Assembly (NCBI GenBank): GCA_961205875.1
Contig: OY540810.1
Location: forward strand, 30,690,001-30,754,000
Source: Sialis fuliginosa
Taxonomy: Eukaryota; Arthropoda; Insecta; Megaloptera; Sialidae
Direction of reading: 5' to 3'
Length of the DNA stretch: 64,000 nucleotides
Part shown: in pieces, positions 1 through 14,203 of the stretch
Position numbering within the stretch: the stretch's first letter is position 1
Layout of the letters: every line of letters begins with the position of its first letter
Made by a program: the position numbers and the translations under genes
Notes under the pieces: generated by a model
Seen by the model: only the letters and a program-made list of their open reading frames with translations
What the model was told of the DNA's origin: nothing
Databases searched by the model: none

Positions 1-3000
1 TACACTTACAGATATAGCGAATGAAATCATACATACGAGAACCTTGACGCATGCGCGATAAGTATAATCAGCGACTTAAAATAAGTGCTGCCATTTACAT
101 TATTATACATGTATTACCACTGCTTTAAAATATCGAGCAATTTCATAACAATTTGACACCTAGCAGATAGCATTAGCTGGAAGCTAATTTGGTTTTACAC
201 TCAAGCAAATTCTTTACATATAATACCGGGCATTTATGTCTTATAAGAATTGGGGAGATGGGACGGGGGTTCGTAAAATATAAATATGGTTAGATTTCCA
301 CAATTAAAAAAAACATGTAAGAGTTCTGCGACAAATTAAGATTGGGAACCACTGGGCTATATAATTTACAGTTAATATATTTTAATAAAAATACATACAT
401 AAACATGAAAAGAATTATCATTGGCGATTGTAATGTAATTAAACCATAATTGATGCGATAGGGAAATTGTAGTTATCATAAAATATAAATGATAAATATA
501 ATTACCTATACAGTGTACAGAACTAGAATGTCAAAAAGCAAAAAAAAAATCATTATATCGACCTTTGCGGCCGTATAGAAGCTAATTTTCAATACCAAAA
601 TTATATTATTATTATTTATTACCTATCTCATTTTGGCAAGCAATATAAATGAATACGGTAGAATTTTCAGTATACTATAAACGAAACATCGAATTAAAAA
701 TACAGAATTTGATTACAACAATGAATTATATTTTTATAAATTTGGACTTGGTTTGAGTGCACGACAAGTTTTTATACGCAGTGAATAACTTCGTGATGGA
801 ACAGGGTATTTTTTTGCATCGAAACCGCTTTTTATAAACACTACCTACCTCTTCTCAGTGAGCTAGTTTTTTTACCGCTCGTAAATAATGTATAGAATAA
901 TATATGTATATGTATGTATATGTAAGTAGTTTCTTAACTTTTTATTTTTAATTTTTTTAATTATTTGTTTTTGTTGGGAACGTTTTTATTATTCGTGTAT
1001 TCGGTGTATTTAATGATTAGAAATCTTAGAGGAAACGATATTTTTAAAGACATAATTTTTTGTAGATTTTATGTTATTTTTCCTAATATCATTTTATTTT
1101 TTAGTAAATTCAATATGTATTTCTGCTATAATTTAAGTTTAAAATCATAAAATCAATGACAAGTCTTTGCTTTATTTTCGAAACAGTAGTGCGTTATAAT
1201 TACTTACCTTATCTTACTCATCTGTAAAGTAAATGCACAGTGCTTCCTCGTGCTAAATTTTTTGACAATTTCAATCTAAATCTAAATTTATGCAAATGTC
1301 AAAATGACATTTAAATCGTCAAAATGACATTTAATATGTCAAAGTAAATATCAATTAAAAAAACAAATGACGATTTTTACAGCAAATTGAGATAAATCTT
1401 TGTAAGGGAATATTTTACAACAAACGTTGTAGACCTATATTATAGGAAATTGAAAGCTCTACAAAAAATATTCTACAAAATTTTCACGTAACATGTATCG
1501 TTCATGAGATATATTGAAAAAATAAATATTTTGGGATGTCATCCCTCCTCTTTAAAACGATTTTGATATGGGATCGTCCTCAAGCCAGTTCACGAGTTAT
1601 ACGTGTGATAAGGATTCAGGGGACAGACACACAGATAGACAGATAGACACGAAACAAAAAGTGTTTGTCTTGAGCTGAAACGGAAAGATCAATTTAAAAT
1701 TTTGAAATCGGAGAACAATTGTTCTGTCTCATTTTAAAACGATCACAAAGCTTCTCGTATCTTCGATATTGCGAGGCATTAAATTAGTAAATGTTTTTTT
1801 ACTACTTTACTTGGGCTTTTCATGCTTTTTGCATTGAAAAGTTCATTATAATCGATCATGTCTGTAATAGTTTTCTTTCTTGCAAAATCAGAGGTCTGTG
1901 TGTAAGTCTTTTTGCTCACATAGAATAAACCGTGATATTCGGAGCCAAGATTTTTATCTAGTTATTAATAATACAAAATATGTTTAAAATTAGCGTCTAT
2001 ACACTTAATTTATATGTAAATAGATTTTGCATAGATGGCAGTATTTAATTTGCATACGTGATGTTGCAGTAGGTATATAAAAATAGAATCGTCGAGCGAG
2101 TAGTTTTTGTAATTTTTATTTTCGGAACACCTAAAAAGCGCATATTTTTACATGTATGGTTTTTTGCTAACTAATAACTATACAGGTTGTCCAAGATAAA
2201 CGTGAAATGCATGGGGATTTCTTAAACGGTAAGAGATACAGATTCGGTTAAATGAGATGAATTAGTTGTAAGGAAGGGGTGAGTATTACTACATCAAAAA
2301 ATATTAATAATTGTATGTGGTTTAGGCGGTATACTCATAAAAATCTGAAAATTCGGAAATAATTTAAATAGCTATAACTTTTTTGTCAAAGTAGATAGAT
2401 CCTTTTTGTTTGCAGTTTCTTAAAGCACTTTTTATGTAGAATTGATTGGGGTATTTAGAATTTTTATATCACTTTTAGTTTTCGAGTTACAAGCTCAAAC
2501 TTTAGTTTTTCTTATGGGCCACTAAATAGGTTATAGCATATCTGAAGGTGTTTTTTACTCTACTTTTCAACGATATGTAACTTGTCATAATTATTTTTGA
2601 AAAAAAGTAAGAACATTTTTTTGTAATAGTTTATTGTTTTCAAATAGGTATTCATTTGTTATTTTGATTTTTGTTTAACAATCTTTGTTTTTCATGACCT
2701 GGTTAAATATTCGTAATAAAATACTTTTTAAAATCACTATAATATTTAGTACTTCGACTTATTTTCAAAAATAAATATGACAAGTGACAGAATAAGGGTT
2801 CTTACTTTTCTATGGGACCCTAATATGAAAATCAAACATGGATTCAGTATATAGTTTTAAATCAGAATCTTCAGCAAAGGGATATTTTTTATTAACATAT
2901 GATTAGATATGATAGTCGATATGCAATCCAAAACAATCACAAACATTTCTAAACCAAACCTTCCAGTTTGCAGACTCACTATAAAAAAGTCATGAGAAAA

Positions 3001-3538
3001 TTACAAAAAATAAAGACGGGACGACGTGCATTCAAGTTTTATTCGCTTGGAATACGCTATTAAATAATGATGAACAGGTATTAAATGAGCGACGTAATGT
3101 CGAGGAAAAAAACTATCACAAAAAGTGTCTAGAGAATTCTGATGCCAAAACAGTTGCTGGTTTATCTTCTGCAATGCAACCATTGCTTTCTTTTGAATTT
3201 TAGGTCTTAGACCCACATTAGTTTTATGGGCCCATATACTTGAAAATTTTAATAATTAATATATTAAAGTTAGGTATTGTTAGATTATTTATTATTTAGC
3301 TTTGCCAATGTTGGTATATAGTTATTTTTGTCAATTGTGGATTTTAATTACGCATATGAAAGGCCTCTTTAGGTCCCATTTAAAAAAAACTTAATATTGA
3401 GTAAATAATTACTTTTATTGTTCATTTAACTTTAAAAGTTATTAAAGTTAATGTTAATTAATTTCTAGTCATTCAGAAGTCAAAATGATTAAGCCTAGTT
3501 ATAAACATAATTTAAATATATATGTACCATATATATAC
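1..3538. other. AT-rich sequence without recognisable genes
   Basis: No coding signal was found. A GACAGA/CACAGATAGA microsatellite lies near 1620-1650. Text from about 2205 (ATGGGGATTTCTTAAACGGT) resembles 38829 onward (ATGGGGATCTCGGAAATTAT), so both belong to one dispersed repeat. It may be upstream of, or within a 5' intron of, nab. Confidence 0.5.
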
Positions 3539-3679
3539 CAGTAGCGTACCAAGAGATGGGGGAGGGATTCGATATATGATCATATATTAAACATACTATA
3601 CTATACTATGTATGTTTAATATATGATCATATTATAGTGCAAGGGGGAGGCGGTAGTAGAAACCTACGGTACGCCACTG
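3539..3679. mobile_element. short hAT-like MITE
   Basis: CAGTAGCGTACCAAG and CTACGGTACGCCACTG ends are flanked by ATATATAC and CTAAATAC (6 of 8). The middle is a palindrome (ATATATGATCATATATTAAA and its complement). Confidence 0.75.
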
Positions 3680-5915
3680 CTAAATACCTACAGTAATTTT
3701 TTTGGGTCACTCACTTCATTGTGACAATTTGAAAAAATATTAACGAATTTTCTTTTTCGAAACCCTGAGACTCTCTTTTAAGCAGTTGATAACAAAATCA
3801 ATTAATTTAATTACAATTAGTCACTTTGGTAAATTGAGTGACGCATATACTATCTAAATAATAAACACCTATTTACTATTTTTGTGTTTTATGGTGTTTT
3901 TAATTTTCTCGAATTTTCTGAATAAAATTTTCTTTTAAAAGGGGAAGAATTCTAGACCCCTAAATATGTTAATTCTCGTCTTTAAGCATTATTGTTCATT
4001 ACAAATCTTAAATTTACCATTCTTTGTAGTTTGAATACCTGTATTTTTTTTAATATTTGACAAGATATTAAAAAAATGCGTATGTGTACAATATTTTGCG
4101 TGCATTTATTAAAAATACACATAAGGAGCGGCTGCATCGAAGGGTTGATGACAAAAACTATCCTGAGAACATAAAGCGGCTTGTCCAAATGTGAGATCAC
4201 GGAGTGCAAATAGCCAAAGCGAAAGGGTTGTACAATTAGCATATCTGGTGTCTTTAGCGCTATTGTTTTTTTTTTATCTTACGGTTTTTGTGCGGTTCTC
4301 AGGATGATGATGGATTTTATATTTATAAAAACTACATAACATCTGTCGTGCGGTGTATGAGAAATTTTTGGTAATAATTTTTTTTAGAAAGTTTGCATGA
4401 TTTTTTTAATATACTATAGGTATAAATAATTATTATTAATTGATACGTTTGTTTTTAATGTCAAATAATAAATTATTAATAGGTTTATACACTTATAGAT
4501 TACAATAATGATTGCGCACCCATGGGGTTGGTTAGGGGTCAGACTCCCCCCTCCCTCGAAATTGCCAACTTTCATTATTTATTTTCACAATCAAATTAGA
4601 TAAATAAAAGAAAATTATATATATAATAAAAAAATGACACCCCCCCCCCCCCGCCAAAATGAATGCATGAATGCACTGTCGGATTAAATTAGATACTTTT
4701 TTGTTATTTTATTTATTTCATTTTGTCCATAGCCCCCCTTATTTGTGACCCAAAATCAATGACGTATTTTACACATTTTTATGTTATATTAATTTATTAT
4801 GGGGGGATTATGACAAGAATTTTCAAAATTTTGCTTATTTGGTGGACCCGTGGACCCCATAGTAAAATTAAACGTAAAAGAGTGAAAAAGTTTTAATTGA
4901 TTTGAACAATGTATATATTTCAGATTATTTAATCATAACGCGCGTATAAATGATTGAGCTATATTAGTTTTTGTTAAGTATTGTAATATGTTTAGCGTTT
5001 GAATAATCAATCATCCTTCGATTGTTTTTTTGTTTTATTTTAAAAGATCACGTGTAATGTCAAGAAACTGTGAACACTAGTGTAACAAAATAACATTTCC
5101 GAGAAAATTGCAGCGATTGATCAAATAATTTCGGATCATTTAAAAAAAAATACTTTGCACACACGTCAATGATTCATTTGTGAAGCATTTTTTATCAATA
5201 TAAAATATAAAGTCCATACAATAAATAAGGTACCATAATTATTTAAAAATAAACATTTATTAAAAAAAAATCGACCAAGACATACATGAGTGTATGCCAT
5301 AAGGCAAGGTTTCCGAAGTACGTACGTACTACGTGGATTGTTTGAAGCCACTTACCAGTGCATTTTTGAGTAAGAAAAAAAAAGATAATGTCCTATTCTG
5401 CTAATTAAGATCTACATTTTGACACCCCACTGAAAATTCTACTGATTGAGATCTAAATTTTGATATCCCACAAGCCTTGGTGTACATTTTTTGGATTTGC
5501 TTTAAAGCCCTCTGCAGGTGCTATTTTTGATTTAGAAAAAAATAAGAAAGAGGGTCAAATTCTACTGGTTTTGTTATACATTTTGACATGTCACATAACT
5601 TGGTATATATTTTTTTCCTAGCTTTAGCTCCATAGCCCCCCCCCCCCCCTTCGTACTGAAAAAATATTTTTCAACAAAAGGGCATCATTTTATATGTTCA
5701 ATAAAAAATTTTAATTTCTAGCTTATATAGTTTACGAGATATTTATATAGTTTTGACGGACGACAAAATGAAATTAATAGGGTTTCTTCGGAACCCTAAA
5801 CAGAACACTTTTAATTTTTTAGCGACCATAAATATAAATAAAAATCTACATAGTACCTACTTTCATTTTAGACAAATGAGTAGAAAGAATTACCTACACA
5901 TTGAAGTCACGGACC

Positions 5916-6439
5916 CAGGGGTGTGCTGGAGCCGGTTCGCGCGAGCCGGTTGTTAAGATTTTTGAAAATCGGCGAGCCGGTCGTTAAATTATTCCGCGAG
6001 TAAAAGTTCATACCATTTTTATCTTTTCGTTTTCACGCAGTATCTGTTAGTTTCGGTTCGGCCCCACGCTTTACTGATACGCTACATACCGTGTTTTACT
6101 CTTTTCCTCAATACATGCCAATCGTTTTAAAATTTGTGTTGCTAAAAATTTAAGAATAAAAAAAAAGCTTTAAAAGTGCATTTGTTCTATTTCTAAATAT
6201 TTTTTCGTTACTTGTGCATTATATCCCCGGCCATTGTTGATGTGCAAGTCTCATGTTTTATATAATTTGAACAGCAGCAGGCAATGCGAGTAAAGTGTGT
6301 AAGTACCTACTATTAGTTAGTCATTAGTGCATATTCGGTTGCCATTTTCGGAAACTGCAACAGAACATTAAAAATGATGCGTAAGGAATGTTTTTTTTTA
6401 TAACGAGCCGGTTGTTAAATGTTTGGCAGTACACCCCTG
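5916..6439. mobile_element. hAT-like element (CAGGGGTGTRCT ends)
   Basis: CAGGGGTGTGCTGGAGCC and GGCAGTACACCCCTG ends are flanked by CACGGACC and CACGGGCT (6 of 8). GAGCCGGTTGTTAA occurs near both ends, once at 5942 and once at 6404. No coding capacity. Confidence 0.8.
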
Positions 6440-6447
6440 CACGGGCT

Positions 6448-8917
6448 CTCAAATTAGCTTGTGGATCTTCAGAAATCCGCAATTGGACTTTTTAATAATT
6501 GTTAAACCTACAATATATATTTATAAATACGTACTTTCTAAAATATCGCGAATATGCACGTAACTAATACCTACATGCAATTATGAAAAATGTTGGTATT
6601 TTAGAGATTCATTTATTAGTGAAACATGCTCTGCCGCGCTCTATAGGCCGTTGATAGTGATTATAGACAGTAGACGAGTGAAAAAAGTGGTCTCTTGTAT
6701 AAAAACACGTTCCCCGCTTGCCGTGGAATGGACACACAAAAAGCGAACTTCGGCGGCCGCTGGGCACAAGCACGGCAAAAAACACAGACGTATTTCACTT
6801 GCCAGCGGTAATTCGATATTGCTTCAGCCAATACGTACTGTGATTCATATTGAAAACCAGATCAAAAATTACAGCGGTTCTCAAAAATTATTTTTAAAAT
6901 CACGTTGCTGGTCATTTGTATAAATCAGCGTTTCCCAAAGTAGGTACTTTGATTATTTTTATAACGTTTAAATCATAGTTCTATAAATTAAAATAAGTAT
7001 GGATAGGGTTTCGCAATTAAATAAGTTTGGGAATCGCTGGTACAGAAGTAATGGCATTCATGCTAATACATAAATCTGCAAGCTCTCCCCCCCCCTCCAT
7101 GTACAATGTAAATATTTTGGGTTTAATGAGCCTATGTGTTGTTTTATAGGCTATATCATCAATTATGGTCTGTCTACTTACTGAAAAATTACTAAACTAA
7201 TTATGATAAGTCTGTATAGGGACGGGGGCAAATAGGGCGCTTACCACCAAGATCCCTAGAGTATGATCTAACCTGAAATGTAAGGTAATGTAATGTTTTT
7301 AAAAAAAATGAAAAATTACTTTCTGGGTTGTATACATATACCTATATGTAAATATGTATCTTAAGTAAGGAAACGCAGTATTTGGTTTAATTTTTTGATA
7401 ATGTTCTTCTTGTCAATATGTGTAAAGTGGGGAATTTGTAATTTGCGGTAACCTAAACTAGTTTTTTTCTTTGAAAAAAAGTTTTCTGCAGACGCCCCTA
7501 ATGGAACTTCATAGTTACGAGTATAAACAAGACTTTAAAATCCATAGACATCTATAGAGCATGTACTGCGAATCTGATTCTAAAAACTATTTTCACAAAA
7601 TAAGAATAGTTTGGGTCTATTATTGCATTTGTTTAAACATGAGTGTAAAAATATAGAGTATTATTTGGGTTATACATATCTTTATCTTCACTTTCGTTGT
7701 ATTATTTCAAAAAAAAAAATCGAAAATTAAAAATTTGACAAGAGTAAACATTCGTTTTCGATTAAGTTATTACGTTCAAAAAAATTCATTTGATACATAA
7801 TATAGAGAAAAGTATTATCTATTGTTTATGTTTCATTTATTTTATTCTATCTTTTATAAGTTTATCAGAAATACCTCTGTTTTATTAAAATACGAATCAC
7901 GTATACTGTTCATTGTCAGAATTACGTATAAGAAAGGGGGGGGCTCTAAAATCATTGCTCAATCCACACATTTTTTAAACTTGACTTAAAGACTGTTGTA
8001 AATTCTTATATCTAATTAATAATTAATAACTAAAATTACATAAGTTACACCAACTATACATATTATATAAAATATAAATGTGTACCTAGTACCTATACAT
8101 ACAGTTCATATATATGCATCTGTAGTATATATAGTGTATCTTTTATTCTTTACAATATGTCGCATTGTTTAGGCCACATTCAGTTCAGAGGGTTACAGAA
8201 CCCTTTCATTTTACACTCCACCTTCTTTAGAAACGTACCAATCATTATATCCAATGTAGCCAACCCTAAGTTTTGAAAATATTTTGTATCGAAACAAAGT
8301 ACTTATATTATATTCGATAATAAAAGATATATTAATAAATAATGTTATATCCACCACATTAATAAGTATATACCTACATAAATATATTGTAATATGTGTA
8401 TACGTATATTCGATTAATACTAAATGAATTTTAATAGAATATGTACTGGTATAAGATAAGATGAACGCTTACGCCGTGGCGCGCAAAAGGGCCCTTTTTT
8501 TCAAAATTGGTTTGCTCGATTTGATGTCTCTTTAAGAATAAAAGTCTATGCATTTTTTCTATTTTAATTTAACTCAAAATGTATAATGAAATACATTTCT
8601 TAGTATTTATAATTTATAAAGCAGGGTTGGACTGGTGAAACTATTTTTTCAAACACCTTGTTTCGGTGTAAGGTCTATACTTAAATGAAATAAATTAGTA
8701 TTTTTTCTAATATTGTTTGGACAAATTGGACGGCGGTACGTTAATTCATTTTTCTTTCATTAAAGATAAAAATTAAATTTTATCAGGAAAAAAAACAATT
8801 TTGAAGTATCTCTTCGAGTTTTTAATAAGTTACAGAGGAAACTAAACTGCGATTAAAAAAAGTTAAGTAAGTAAACTTAAAAAAAAAAATTATAATAAAA
8901 TTACCCTACTTTTAAGA
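6448..8917. other. non-coding stretch
   Basis: An open frame at 6651-6923 (90 codons, basic) spans a GC-richer patch but matches no family I know and starts inside low-complexity surroundings. C and G runs near 7085 and 7935 look like hAT remnants. Nothing else was identified apart from the repeat at 7725-7936. Confidence 0.5.
7725..7936 (+). repeat. diverged copy of the repeat at 10090-10280
   Basis: Both copies contain CAAGAGTAAACAT, TTCATTT-rich text, GAATCACGTATAC and end in TATAAGAAAG. They are direct copies about 2.35 kb apart. The left end of this copy was not resolved. Confidence 0.6.
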
Positions 8918-8925
8918 GTGGCGAT

Positions 8926-10482
8926 CAGGGATATGAATCTGAACCCGAAGCCCGAAACTCGAAAAAAATCCGTGTTTTTCATTAACCTGTACCTGAACCG
9001 AACCACTATATTTCTAAGTCAACGAACCTGAATCCGAACCTATTCACGAATAACCGGTAACCATATAATTTTAAAAGGTTTAATAAATTATTTTTAATAT
9101 TTTTCTTCGATGATTTTATGAGATTATAAAATGTGCTAACGAAATCTGTTTGAATTTTACGGTATGATGTGAGTTATCAATTCCACTACTAACATTTACA
9201 TATTTTTCACTTTCTTTATTAATTCTATATACGTAACTGAATTACATTTCAATTTGCAAAAAAATCTGAAAAGTAGAGATTTCAATCTTTAAAATGTAGG
9301 TAGTTATATTTTTTTTCGATTTTTTTTCTAGCAATATTTTAAAGGCTATTCATGTTTTTACTTTCTTATACCATGTATATGAAATATACATTAGTATAAG
9401 TAAGTATAGTGAAGCCGATTTTTTTCGAACCTCGGATTTTGACGGAATTATCTATTTTGACCTTCCCTTAATCCATTCTGACTATTTTCGCCATGATGTC
9501 TGTGTGTCTGTCTGTCTGTCTGTAAGCGCTGTAACTCAAATACGACAAATCGTAGAAGGGTGATATTTTATATTTAAGATTAATTTTTGGCTGGGAAGAA
9601 AACGTCCTATTTTTGAAAACGATCTTTCAACCGGATACGGATGTTTACCTACGTCGATTTTTTAATTTTTCAAATTACTCTGAAACAGTGCGAAATAGAG
9701 AAAAATGGTCAAGTTAAAAAATGTAGGTAATATCTATATCTATAATTTATGTTCTATTCATTTTTTTGTAAAAACGAATTAAAAAAAAAAATTATTATAA
9801 TTCAAATGGTTCATAACAGAGGAGAAATATCTGCCATGAGTGTCATGGGACTTTCTTATACGTATTACAGAGATTGAACAGTGTGTGTATTTGCCGTAGG
9901 TAACATGGGACTTTCTTATACGTAATACTGAGAGTGAACTGTGTAGGTGAATCTAAATAATTATACATAAAAAAATTCTTTCTGGCTAAATCATAAATGT
10001 TGGAAAAAAATGTATGGGGAATAAATTATAGATAATAACATACTCGACATTTTTTATCTAAAACATTTTTTCTTATTTCAAAAATAATTCAAAAATCCAA
10101 AAATTTACAAGAGTAAACATCCGTTTTCAGTTATTATGTTAAAAAAAATCACTTGTTATATAAATATAAAATTATTCATTTTGTTCTTTCTTGTTAGTTT
10201 GTTAGAAATGTTTTAATAAACAAAGAATCACGTATACAATTCACTGTTAGGTTAAGGTAGGTTAGGTATAAGAAAGTCCCGTGGTTCCCAAGGCAGATAT
10301 TTTCTTCTTCAGAAAATGTTTTATTTAAAATAATTTTCCTCTATTCACAAACTTGAACCCGAACCTGAACCCTGAAAAAATAACGGTTTTTGAACCCGAA
10401 TAGTTTGCACTATTCTGAACCCGAACCAAAATTTATATTTGAACTCGAACCGAACCCGAACCATAAATAAATTCCGGTTCAA
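8926..10482. mobile_element. 1.56-kb element rich in GAACCC, with 8-bp duplication
   Basis: GTGGCGAT occurs exactly at 8918-8925 and 10483-10490. The left tip is CAGGGATATGAATCTGAACC, hAT-like. GAACCCGAA-type units cluster at both ends (8940-9050 and 10345-10465). The right tip does not mirror the left. Inside, a GGGACTTTCTTATACGTA-bounded repeat (about 9848-10282) is related to 7725-7936. A GTCTGTCTGT microsatellite is near 9505. Confidence 0.6.
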
Positions 10483-10490
10483 GTGGCGAT

Positions 10491-13400
10491 ACTCCTCACC
10501 CCCCGCAACCGGCGCCTATGATTTTGTAATATAGACAAACAATGCAAATGAATATTTTCTTCAAAATTCGGCTTCGAAAATATTCATAACCGCAATAGAT
10601 AGTTGGTATAAGAAAATAAAGGCAAAAAACAGTACCTATAATGAATTGTTTTTATCAGTTGTAAATATAAATATAAAGACAAATGGTCACCGTGACCGGA
10701 AGAACGAAAGTAATTTAAGCAAAGATGTACTGTCCCATGAGAATACATTTATTAATTAAATATTGACCCTTCATTTACATAGAACTAACCGGAAATAGCG
10801 TTTTTGTAGAGTCCACGTTCGGACCTAAACCCCAACTGCCCTTTGCAGTGGACCCACACAGGTCGACGAACTGCAACCCTTCTGTCATTATTATTGTTAT
10901 TATCACGTGTAAAAAATAAAGGTAACTTAAACACCGACAAAAAATCTAGGTAAACATCTTCGTATAGATTTTTTTTCAGTCTAGGTGGGAATATATCTGT
11001 GAGAAAAGTAATCTCATTTACATACGGGAATTATTTTAGATTTTTTTATTGTTTTTTTGTATGTATAGATGCTGGATGCACCCTTATGCACCATATGCTT
11101 GCTAAGACACTGCATTCTGATTAATAGGCGTTTTCGCATGAGAAGATTTTTTTTTTTTTTGTTGATAGGTGACTTTCTCTGTGTGAATTTAATTTTTTTA
11201 TGTTGCATCAAAAATAAAAAAAACATGCCGTTCAATTAATTTTTTTTTTAAATTGGGGCTTCATGCAAGACAAGAATATGTTAATAGGTATGTCTCGTCT
11301 CATCTCAGATTTATAACAGACAATCTCGTCTTGTTAAAATTTAAAATTTAAACAGTCTCGTCTCATCAAAACTTAAGCCAGTCTTGTCTCGTATACGTAT
11401 TGAGACCGAGACATATTTTTTACATTCAGCTATATTATTTTTATTGAATCCAGAGCCGTACATTTGATTATGAACAAAAATAAAATACACTTTTTTCGAC
11501 TATTGCCCGCTATGAATTTATGTATTAATATTTTTGCGCCTCGGATTGAATCATAATTTTTATATTATAAGTATTTTCAGCTTAAAAATATCTCATTTAT
11601 ATTTCAGTCCTTCAGAAGCCGAAATGACTGAGACCACTAAAATATAAATAATAATATTTTATAATGTCGCATCAAAGATTTGAAAATTTGTCAAATGCGT
11701 ACCGCATAGTTTTTTCAATTTATTTGATCACAATCAATAGCAAACAAACTTGAAAGATATAAAAACTTAAAACATTAGCATAAGAACTAATTTAAAATAT
11801 ATAATGCAAATACCCCTATAGTAAATTACAAAGGGGCCAAGGTTGACTTAAGCTTGGCCCAATCTTGGGTAAAGAATAAGTAACCCGAAACTCGGTATCT
11901 AAAGGTAGGCCTAGACTGGGACCAATATCGAAAAAGTAACACTAGCAACCCAAGCTTTGACCCATCGTCAAGGCTGGCATTTTCTACATGGATAATAGTC
12001 ATTTAAATATTATCAAAAAGCTGGCAGCACAATGTATTGTATTATCATTTTGAAATAGTGCTGAAAATTTTCGTTTGATCTCGGCATCATTAAACATTTC
12101 TTTTTTTTGTTATTTGACCTCAAAATAAGCAAATTGATCAGAAGTCTATCGATTATTATTAACAGCTAAGAAACATATAATAATCTTTATGTAGGTATCG
12201 TTAATAGCTAATACTAAAAAAAAAAAAAACATTGATTACAACATATCTTATTAGTGAATATTAATAATAAATAATAACATTAATATTGACTATAAAACGG
12301 TAAAATATATGTTATATTTTACCGTTTTATGTTTAAGTAATAGTCAATATTAATGTTATTATTTATTATTAATATTCACTAATAAGATATGTTGTAATCA
12401 ATGTTTTTTTTTACATACATACATACATGTATGTATGTATAGATACTTTACCTACTAAAGGAAATAACTATTTAAAATGTAAACATAATTTATAAACATA
12501 AGTAGGAATTAATATGCATACACAAAAAAAGAATAAAAACAACTGTGAATAATAGTATAAAAAAGTACGTTCATGTTATATGATCTTTCTCTGTTTAGGG
12601 GTAGAACTGAAACACAAAACACGCCTAAATTTACCTGGAACGTAACCAATAGTTTTTAAAAGTAGATACAAAAAATATTCGCATTAGATTCCCATCATAC
12701 AATTGGTTAAAAAAGTACGGATGCTATTTTGGATTATAGCAAGGGTGACTTCAAATTTAACGGTCTTTAAATATTTAATTAATCCTTATTGTACAAAATA
12801 ATTAATATACACGAATTTACGTCTTAAAATTTAGACATGTAGTTTGAACAGTATATATGATGTGCCTACAAACAGTAATGTAAATATATACAAGAAATTG
12901 AAAATTGGATCAGATAAATAATTAAATAAATAATTTATTTTGCTTATCTAAAGTTCAAGGATATAATTTCAGGTTACAATTTAACAATTTCTATAGATTA
13001 TAACATCTTAAATGAAAAGTACTTAGGGAAAAAACTCTTTTGTACTAATTTTAACAATAAGACAATATATATAATATAAGAATATAATCTTAATCCAACT
13101 ATATAATTGTTTTTCTTTAAAGCAATATTGTCGGACGAAAACAATACATTCTATTTTAAACAATATTTCGAATACAATATTTTCTCTTGCTTTATTAGTT
13201 CTGACAAATGTATACAACATTATGAGGTATATACGTAAATAAATCTACTAAAGTTAATATTTTGAGAGATCTAAAATATGGTTTACATGTAACCATTGGA
13301 TTCAAACCTAAGATAATGTAAATGCATCTTTTTGTAACCTAAATAATTGTGTTAAGGATTCCCTAAAGGATAATTCCATACATGTATTTTAGATTCGAGT

Positions 13401-13696
13401 ACCTACCTATAACGAAAACATGCAATTTACCTATATAAACAAAATTAGTTATCTTTAAATAGAGTAGGTATTTCGAAGTACTTTCATATACATAAGTAGT
13501 ACGAACAGTTGATATTTTAAGCGAATAATTTTATACACAGCTCTCTATAGTTTTTTTCATATATGTCGCTTTAAATAAATAAAGATAAATAATAATAGAA
13601 ATTGATTCGGGGTTGCTCGCTATGGAGATTTCCACAAAAAGTTAATTTTTGTTATTTTTAAATATAATTTGTTAAATATTATATTTATTGTTTCAG
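10491..13696. other. non-coding stretch before the first nab exon
   Basis: It holds a TCTCGTCTC-rich repeat (11288-11417) and the palindrome at 12221-12412. No exon ending one base into a codon, as needed to join 13697, could be recognised. Confidence 0.5.
12221..12412. repeat. near-perfect 192-bp palindrome
   Basis: Outer arms 12221-12292 and 12341-12412 are perfect complements over 72 bases (CATTGATTACAACATATCTT and onward). An inner 17-bp stem (12293-12309 with 12313-12329, TAAAACGGTAAAATATA) has a 3-base loop, and 11 bases are unpaired on one side (12330-12340). It is preceded by an A run and followed by a TACATACA palindrome. No gene. Confidence 0.95.
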
Positions 13697-13798
13697 TTGC
13701 CGTTACGACGATACCTACTAATGAGGCAGAGCTTCAACTGTACCGCGTCATGCAGAAAGCGTCTTTATTGTCATATTACGACACGCTTCTAGAAATGG
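13697..13798 (+). CDS. nab: nab exon encoding the first half of NCD1 (partial gene)
   Basis: This is the first recognisable exon of a NAB family gene. NAB proteins are nuclear co-regulators that bind EGR-type zinc-finger factors and, in flies, Rotund/Squeeze-type factors. The exon follows a TTGTTTCAG acceptor and ends at ATG G|GTGAGT. It enters with two bases of a split codon and leaves with one, giving 33 whole codons. The reading includes ELQLYRVMQKASLLSYYDTL followed by LEMG, the signature start of the NCD1 domain. The preceding TTIPTNEAE resembles the insect N-terminal linker. The start codon must be in an upstream exon, which I could not find between 1 and 13696; it may be a short exon or lie left of the window. 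Family assignment is very secure. Confidence 0.92.
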
Positions 13799-14203
13799 GT
13801 GAGTTACACATAAATTAAATTTATATCTGTCTATATAAAAGAAAGAAGTCCTGAGCGACTGACTTATCCCAAACCTTTGGACAGAGAAAATTCAAATTTT
13901 AGGGGTGTCTTTTATGATGTAAGCCCTAAAATGGTGTGGGAGGGGGGGAAAGAAGGCAACATTTAATTTGTTGTAGTAAAAACTTGATTTTGATTTATGT
14001 TGTACCATAATGAACCAAATATTTATTTTATATTAAAAATAATCACTAAAATAATTATTTTATAAAGCAGAATACCTTAGAATTAGTTAAGGATATATAA
14101 TATTTGATATTAAATATTACGCCAGACCCATACTACGGCGAAGCAACTGAAGTAGTAGTAGTTTGAGAATTAATATTAATTAGTATAATTTATTTCACCA
14201 AAG

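Noticed and set aside
2950..3216. A possible relic exon after TTCTAAACCAAACCTTCCAG, with frames reading HYKKVMRKLQKIKTGRRAF and later NERRNVEEKNYHKKCLENS
   Set aside because: Somewhat MADF-like in flavour, but interrupted by a stop and a frame change, with no clear donor or family match.
6651..6923. 90-codon basic open frame
   Set aside because: Matches no family I know and has no splice context; left as non-coding.
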